A stretch of 64,000 bases of DNA. Origin: Rhizobiaceae bacterium. Its GTDB lineage: Bacteria; Pseudomonadota; Alphaproteobacteria; Rhizobiales; Rhizobiaceae. Both the position numbers and the translations under genes were made by a program. Where the stretch lies: NCBI GenBank assembly GCA_029212415.1, contig JARGOF010000019.1, positions 1 to 64,000 of the forward strand, written 5' to 3'. The notes below the pieces were generated by a model that was not told the DNA's origin, did no database searches, and saw nothing but the letters and a program-made list of their open reading frames with translations. The stretch's first letter is position 1, and each line of letters starts with the position of its first letter. Of this stretch, positions 61,203 through 64,000 are shown piece after piece.

Positions 61203-61790
61203 ATGACCGTGAAACAACGCATACGCATTCGACAAACCAAAACCATCCACGACGAATGGGCGAGCCTGAAAATAATCTCCTTTGATTATCTGCGGCGCGA
61301 TGGTGCCTGGCAGTCATTGCAGCGCGAGAACTATGACTGCGGGCACGGCGCCACAATCCTGCTGTACAACGTCGACAGGCGCACGATCATCCTGACCAGG
61401 CAATTTCGGATGGCTGCCTTCACCGATGGCTATCAGGACCTCATGGTGGAAACACCTGCCGGCCTGCTCGACGATGCAACACGGGAAGAACGGATTCGGG
61501 CGGAAACGCAGGAAGAGACAGGGTACCGCGTTGGCCCGATCACCAAGGTCTTCGAGGCCTATATGAGCCCCGGAGCCCTGACCCAGAAAATCTATTGTTT
61601 TATCGGTGAATACACGCCGCAGGACCGGATTGCCAAAGGCGGCGGCCTAAGGGAGGAAGGCGAGGACATTGAAGTCCTTGAGATGGACTTCGATGCGGCC
61701 TACGCAATGATCGCAGATGGACGCATTCAGGACGGCAAGACGATCATGTTGCTGCAACATGCCGCCTTGCATCTTTTTCCTGCGCGTTAA
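61203..61790 (+). CDS. NUDIX hydrolase, NudK-like (GDP-mannose pyrophosphatase type)
   Basis: 195-aa NUDIX enzyme. The Nudix box is GLLDDATREERIRAETQEET (about residues 85-104), with the usual Arg of REUxEE replaced by Ala (AETQEE). N-terminal ENYDCGHGATILLYNVDRRT and C-terminal EDIEVLEMDFDAAYAMI are typical of the NudK group that splits GDP-mannose or ADP-ribose-like compounds. Confidence 0.88.
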   Translation: MTVKQRIRIRQTKTIHDEWASLKIISFDYLRRDGAWQSLQRENYDCGHGATILLYNVDRRTIILTRQFRMAAFTDGYQDLMVETPAGLLDDATREERIRAETQEETGYRVGPITKVFEAYMSPGALTQKIYCFIGEYTPQDRIAKGGGLREEGEDIEVLEMDFDAAYAMIADGRIQDGKTIMLLQHAALHLFPAR

Positions 61791-61841
61791 AACACCTGGG
61801 GGAAGTCCCCTGGCAAATTACGCAAAGCACGACGGCGTCAA

Positions 61842-62783
61842 TCAACCCGCGTATTGATCTGTCGCGACAATGAGCTGATTGAGAATTCCAGGCTCATTAT
61901 AGGTATGCCCCGCACCATCAATCACGTGGAATTCCGCTTCCGGCCAGGCCCGGTGCAAATCGAAGGCAGTGCGCGCCGGTGTCACGATATCCTGTCGGCC
62001 TTGAATGATTACACCAGGGATATCTTTCAACCGACCACAATCGCGCAAAATCTGTGCTTCCCGGAAGAAGGCCTTGTTCATGTAATAATGATTGCCGATA
62101 CAGGCGAGCGCCAGTGCATAGGGATCCGAACCGTGAAGATCAGTCAGTTTCTTGTCTGCCATCAAACGACTTGTCTCCGCCTCCCAGAGACTCCAGGCTT
62201 TTGCCGCCTCGAGACGTTTGTCTGCATCTGAACCGGCAAGCCGCTTGTGATAGGCGCTGATCAGATCGGCGCGCTCCTCATCAGGTATCGGCTCGATGAA
62301 TTTTTTCCACTTTTCAGGGTAAAGCCAGGATGCACCGTCCTGATAGAACCACAGCAACTCGGAACGACGCGCCGTGAAGGCACTGTAAATGACAAGTTCG
62401 GATACGGACGCGGGATGTGTCTGCGCATAGGCCAAAGCCAGCGCGCTTCCCCAGGCGCCCCCCATGACCAGCCAGCGGTCGATGCCGAATTTCATGCGTA
62501 AGGATTCAATATCTTCAACGAGATGCCAGGTTGTATTCGTTTCTGTTTTGGCATGAGGTGTTGATCGCCCACAGCCGCGCTGATCGAACAGCAGCACCCG
62601 GTAACGGTCGGGATCGAAGAGGCGACGGTGATCCTCGGTGCATCCGGCCCCTGGACCGCCGTGCACGAAGACCGCAGGCTTTCCAACAGGATTGCCACAG
62701 AATTCCCAATAAATCTGGTGCCCGTTGCCCACATCCAGTTTTCCTGAATTATAGGGCTCTAACGGCGGATAGGCTTTACGCAA
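61842..62783 (-). CDS. Proline iminopeptidase homologue lacking the nucleophile Ser
   Basis: 313-aa alpha/beta-hydrolase of the S33 proline-iminopeptidase family, colinear with the Xanthomonas enzyme. Oxyanion HGGPGAG (41-47), Asp265 in GRQDIVTPA and His293 in GAGHTYNEP are present, but the nucleophile elbow is GGAWGS, so residue 110 is Ala (codon GCC at 62454-62456) where the family has Ser. The enzyme should lack peptidase activity unless this is a sequence error. TTG at 62783 is chosen as start: AAGGGAGGA lies 6 bases upstream and the protein then begins RKAYPPLEPYNSG like its relatives. Confidence 0.9.
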   Translation of the reverse strand: MRKAYPPLEPYNSGKLDVGNGHQIYWEFCGNPVGKPAVFVHGGPGAGCTEDHRRLFDPDRYRVLLFDQRGCGRSTPHAKTETNTTWHLVEDIESLRMKFGIDRWLVMGGAWGSALALAYAQTHPASVSELVIYSAFTARRSELLWFYQDGASWLYPEKWKKFIEPIPDEERADLISAYHKRLAGSDADKRLEAAKAWSLWEAETSRLMADKKLTDLHGSDPYALALACIGNHYYMNKAFFREAQILRDCGRLKDIPGVIIQGRQDIVTPARTAFDLHRAWPEAEFHVIDGAGHTYNEPGILNQLIVATDQYAG

Positions 62784-63161
62784 GTGGATCCTCCCTTTCG
62801 TTCCGCGCATATTGCTGACCAAAGATGCTGATCAGTATCTGGCCAATTGCGAAGACCGTGATTGTGGATAAATACATTCCGGTTTCATTGATTCCAACAA
62901 ATGAAAATATACCATCTTTTCATGATGCGGCTGATATATTCCCAATATTTGCAGCCAGCGCGTTTTCCGAAAACATTCTTGTTCGGCCCCGCCCCCGGTT
63001 CGCCACGGTTTCTTGGCTGAAAACCATTTCACACTTTCCCCAAAGCGTTACAGATTTACTGCCACCATAACCCGCATAGGTTGCCTGATGCATCAAGCCG
63101 TGTCCGCAAGGCGATCGATCCGACCACTGTCTCTGTGTATCACAACGGGCAAGAATTCCGA
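62784..63161. other. Gap of 378 bases without gene
   Basis: Between two minus-strand genes. Carries the promoter of the proline-iminopeptidase homologue and an A/T-rich stretch near 62880-62945 that includes ATATACCA without a matching arm. No gene seen. Confidence 0.55.
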
Positions 63162-64000
63162 TCAGCCGCGCTCAAAAAGCGTTTTTGCCATAATCCCGAT
63201 TCGTTTCTCAACCGCCTCACAGGCCTCGAGTATCATGTCTTCACGAAAGCGGCGACCGACAATCTGCACACCGACCGGAAGACCCTCATTGTAATTGGCG
63301 CCGATCAGGCCTGCAGGCAGTCCTATGAAATTGAATACATAGGCGTAGACGGCTGATCCCAAAGCGTCCACGACACCATCAAGGCCCTGGGTATCCCTGT
63401 CGAATGCATAGGTTGGATGCGGCAAAAACGGAGTGAGAACGAGAGGGTAATCCTCCAGAAACAGAGACCATTGCCTTGCATAATGGCTGCGTTTCGCCAG
63501 ACCCAGCAGAAGTTCCTTGCCCTCATAGGCACCAAAATATTCAAAATAATTCTTGAAAATCGCATTGATGGTTTTGCTACCATATTTTGCGATATCAGGC
63601 CCCATCAGGGCGTTTATCTCTCCAAAGAGGCAGCGACCGGTCTCCTCGGCAATCTCGCGAACCAGTGGCGGTTCGATTTCCACCAGTTGGTAACCGGCAT
63701 CGCTCAAGGCGTCGCGCGCGTTGTCCAGCGCCGTTTCCACTGCCGGATGCAAATCGAACTCGAACGTGTTTTTGGTAAAGGCCACCTTGATCGGCCCCTC
63801 AACCGGATCACCGTCGAAGGGCAATGGCACCATCCACGGATCGCGCGGATCGGGGCTGATCAGCTCACGCATGGCAAGACGCACATCGCGCACCTCACGC
63901 CCGATTACACCCTGAACAGACATCAATTGCGCCAGCAGGCCTCGCTCGGCCGACCCGGAGGGGTTATAGGCCGGCACCCGCCCCAGCGTTGGCTTGACCG
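63162..64000 (-). CDS. Amidase signature family protein, C-terminal part
   Basis: Runs off the right edge, so the 5' end and the amidase-signature Ser-Ser-Lys region are not visible. The 279 residues seen start VKPTLGRVPAYNPSGSAERG and include SVQGVIGREVRDVRLAM, WMVPLPFDGDP and FNFIGLPAGLIGANYNEGLPVGVQIVG, all of which fit the C-terminal half of amidases (GatA/AtzF-like). Substrate unknown. Confidence 0.88.
   Translation of the reverse strand, partial: VKPTLGRVPAYNPSGSAERGLLAQLMSVQGVIGREVRDVRLAMRELISPDPRDPWMVPLPFDGDPVEGPIKVAFTKNTFEFDLHPAVETALDNARDALSDAGYQLVEIEPPLVREIAEETGRCLFGEINALMGPDIAKYGSKTINAIFKNYFEYFGAYEGKELLLGLAKRSHYARQWSLFLEDYPLVLTPFLPHPTYAFDRDTQGLDGVVDALGSAVYAYVFNFIGLPAGLIGANYNEGLPVGVQIVGRRFREDMILEACEAVEKRIGIMAKTLFERG

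Noticed and set aside
62906-62920. ATATACCATCTTTTCAT resembling one operator arm
   Set aside because: The second arm is missing, so it is not a palindrome; could be chance in A/T-rich DNA.
1-64000. CRISPR arrays, rRNA or tRNA genes
   Set aside because: No regularly spaced repeats or RNA gene signatures were seen on either strand by reading.

Overview
This 64-kb window looks like a chromosomal stretch of an alphaproteobacterium of the Hyphomicrobiales (Rhizobiales) type. The evidence is GC-rich coding sequence with rhizobial codon habits, rhizobial-style protein families (TAXI-TRAP transporter, HWE histidine kinase, non-pyrrolysine MttB, UgpC/MalK-type sugar ABC operon, NirK/NirV/pseudoazurin) and an intergenic palindrome of the kind common in that order (59838-59885). 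No rRNA, tRNA or CRISPR array was seen. The species cannot be named from the sequence alone.

Layout. 0-9.5 kb: an HDAC-family deacetylase and malonyl-CoA decarboxylase (+), then RidA and a YfcG-like GST (-), an RND efflux pump pair (-), and a Xre/RES toxin-antitoxin pair. 9.6-15.5 kb: an HWE sensor kinase, a three-gene operon of small unknown proteins divergent from an XRE/S24 repressor, a DMT transporter, and an AT-rich pair of unknown genes. 15.5-26 kb: an MttB-like methyltransferase with a LysR regulator, a cytochrome c', an orphan ZnuA, a large multidomain lytic transglycosylase with a lipoprotein, and a TAXI-TRAP transporter. 26-33 kb: an allene-oxide-cyclase-barrel protein, two Gfo/Idh/MocA oxidoreductases, a GhrA-like dehydrogenase, a cold-shock protein and a lysine-rich H1-like protein. 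33-43 kb: a carbohydrate or sugar-acid locus (substrate-binding protein, enolase-superfamily enzyme, GMC dehydrogenase with its small subunit, two ABC permeases, ATPase, GntR and LacI regulators). 43-46.3 kb: a flavodoxin-fold reductase and a chrBA-type chromate locus. 46.5-52.8 kb: a class II aldolase, then an accessory insertion bounded by two 327-bp diverged direct repeats and carrying IS remnants, then a KAP-family P-loop NTPase. 53.6-58.1 kb: a denitrification segment (small membrane protein, nirK, nirV, pseudoazurin, Crp/Fnr regulator). 58.4-64 kb: housekeeping enzymes (FAD oxidoreductase, HAD phosphatase, MazG-like, NUDIX, proline-iminopeptidase homologue, amidase cut by the window edge).

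Most notable observations. (1) A near-identical 15-bp operator, with arms ATACCA and TGGTAT, occurs twice in front of the XRE/S24 repressor and once, perfectly palindromic, 41 kb away between the -35 and -10 of an unknown gene at 53630. This suggests a small dispersed regulon. (2) A KAP NTPase with a Clp-N-like N-terminus begins inside one copy of a diverged direct repeat, at a junction littered with IS21-type and IS5-type remnants, so it is a candidate defence or accessory locus. (3) The proline-iminopeptidase homologue has Ala in place of the nucleophile Ser (GGAWGS). (4) nirK and the pseudoazurin gene share an asymmetric Fnr-like site, TTGAT-N4-AACAA, beside a regulator whose recognition helix has His where Fnr has Glu.
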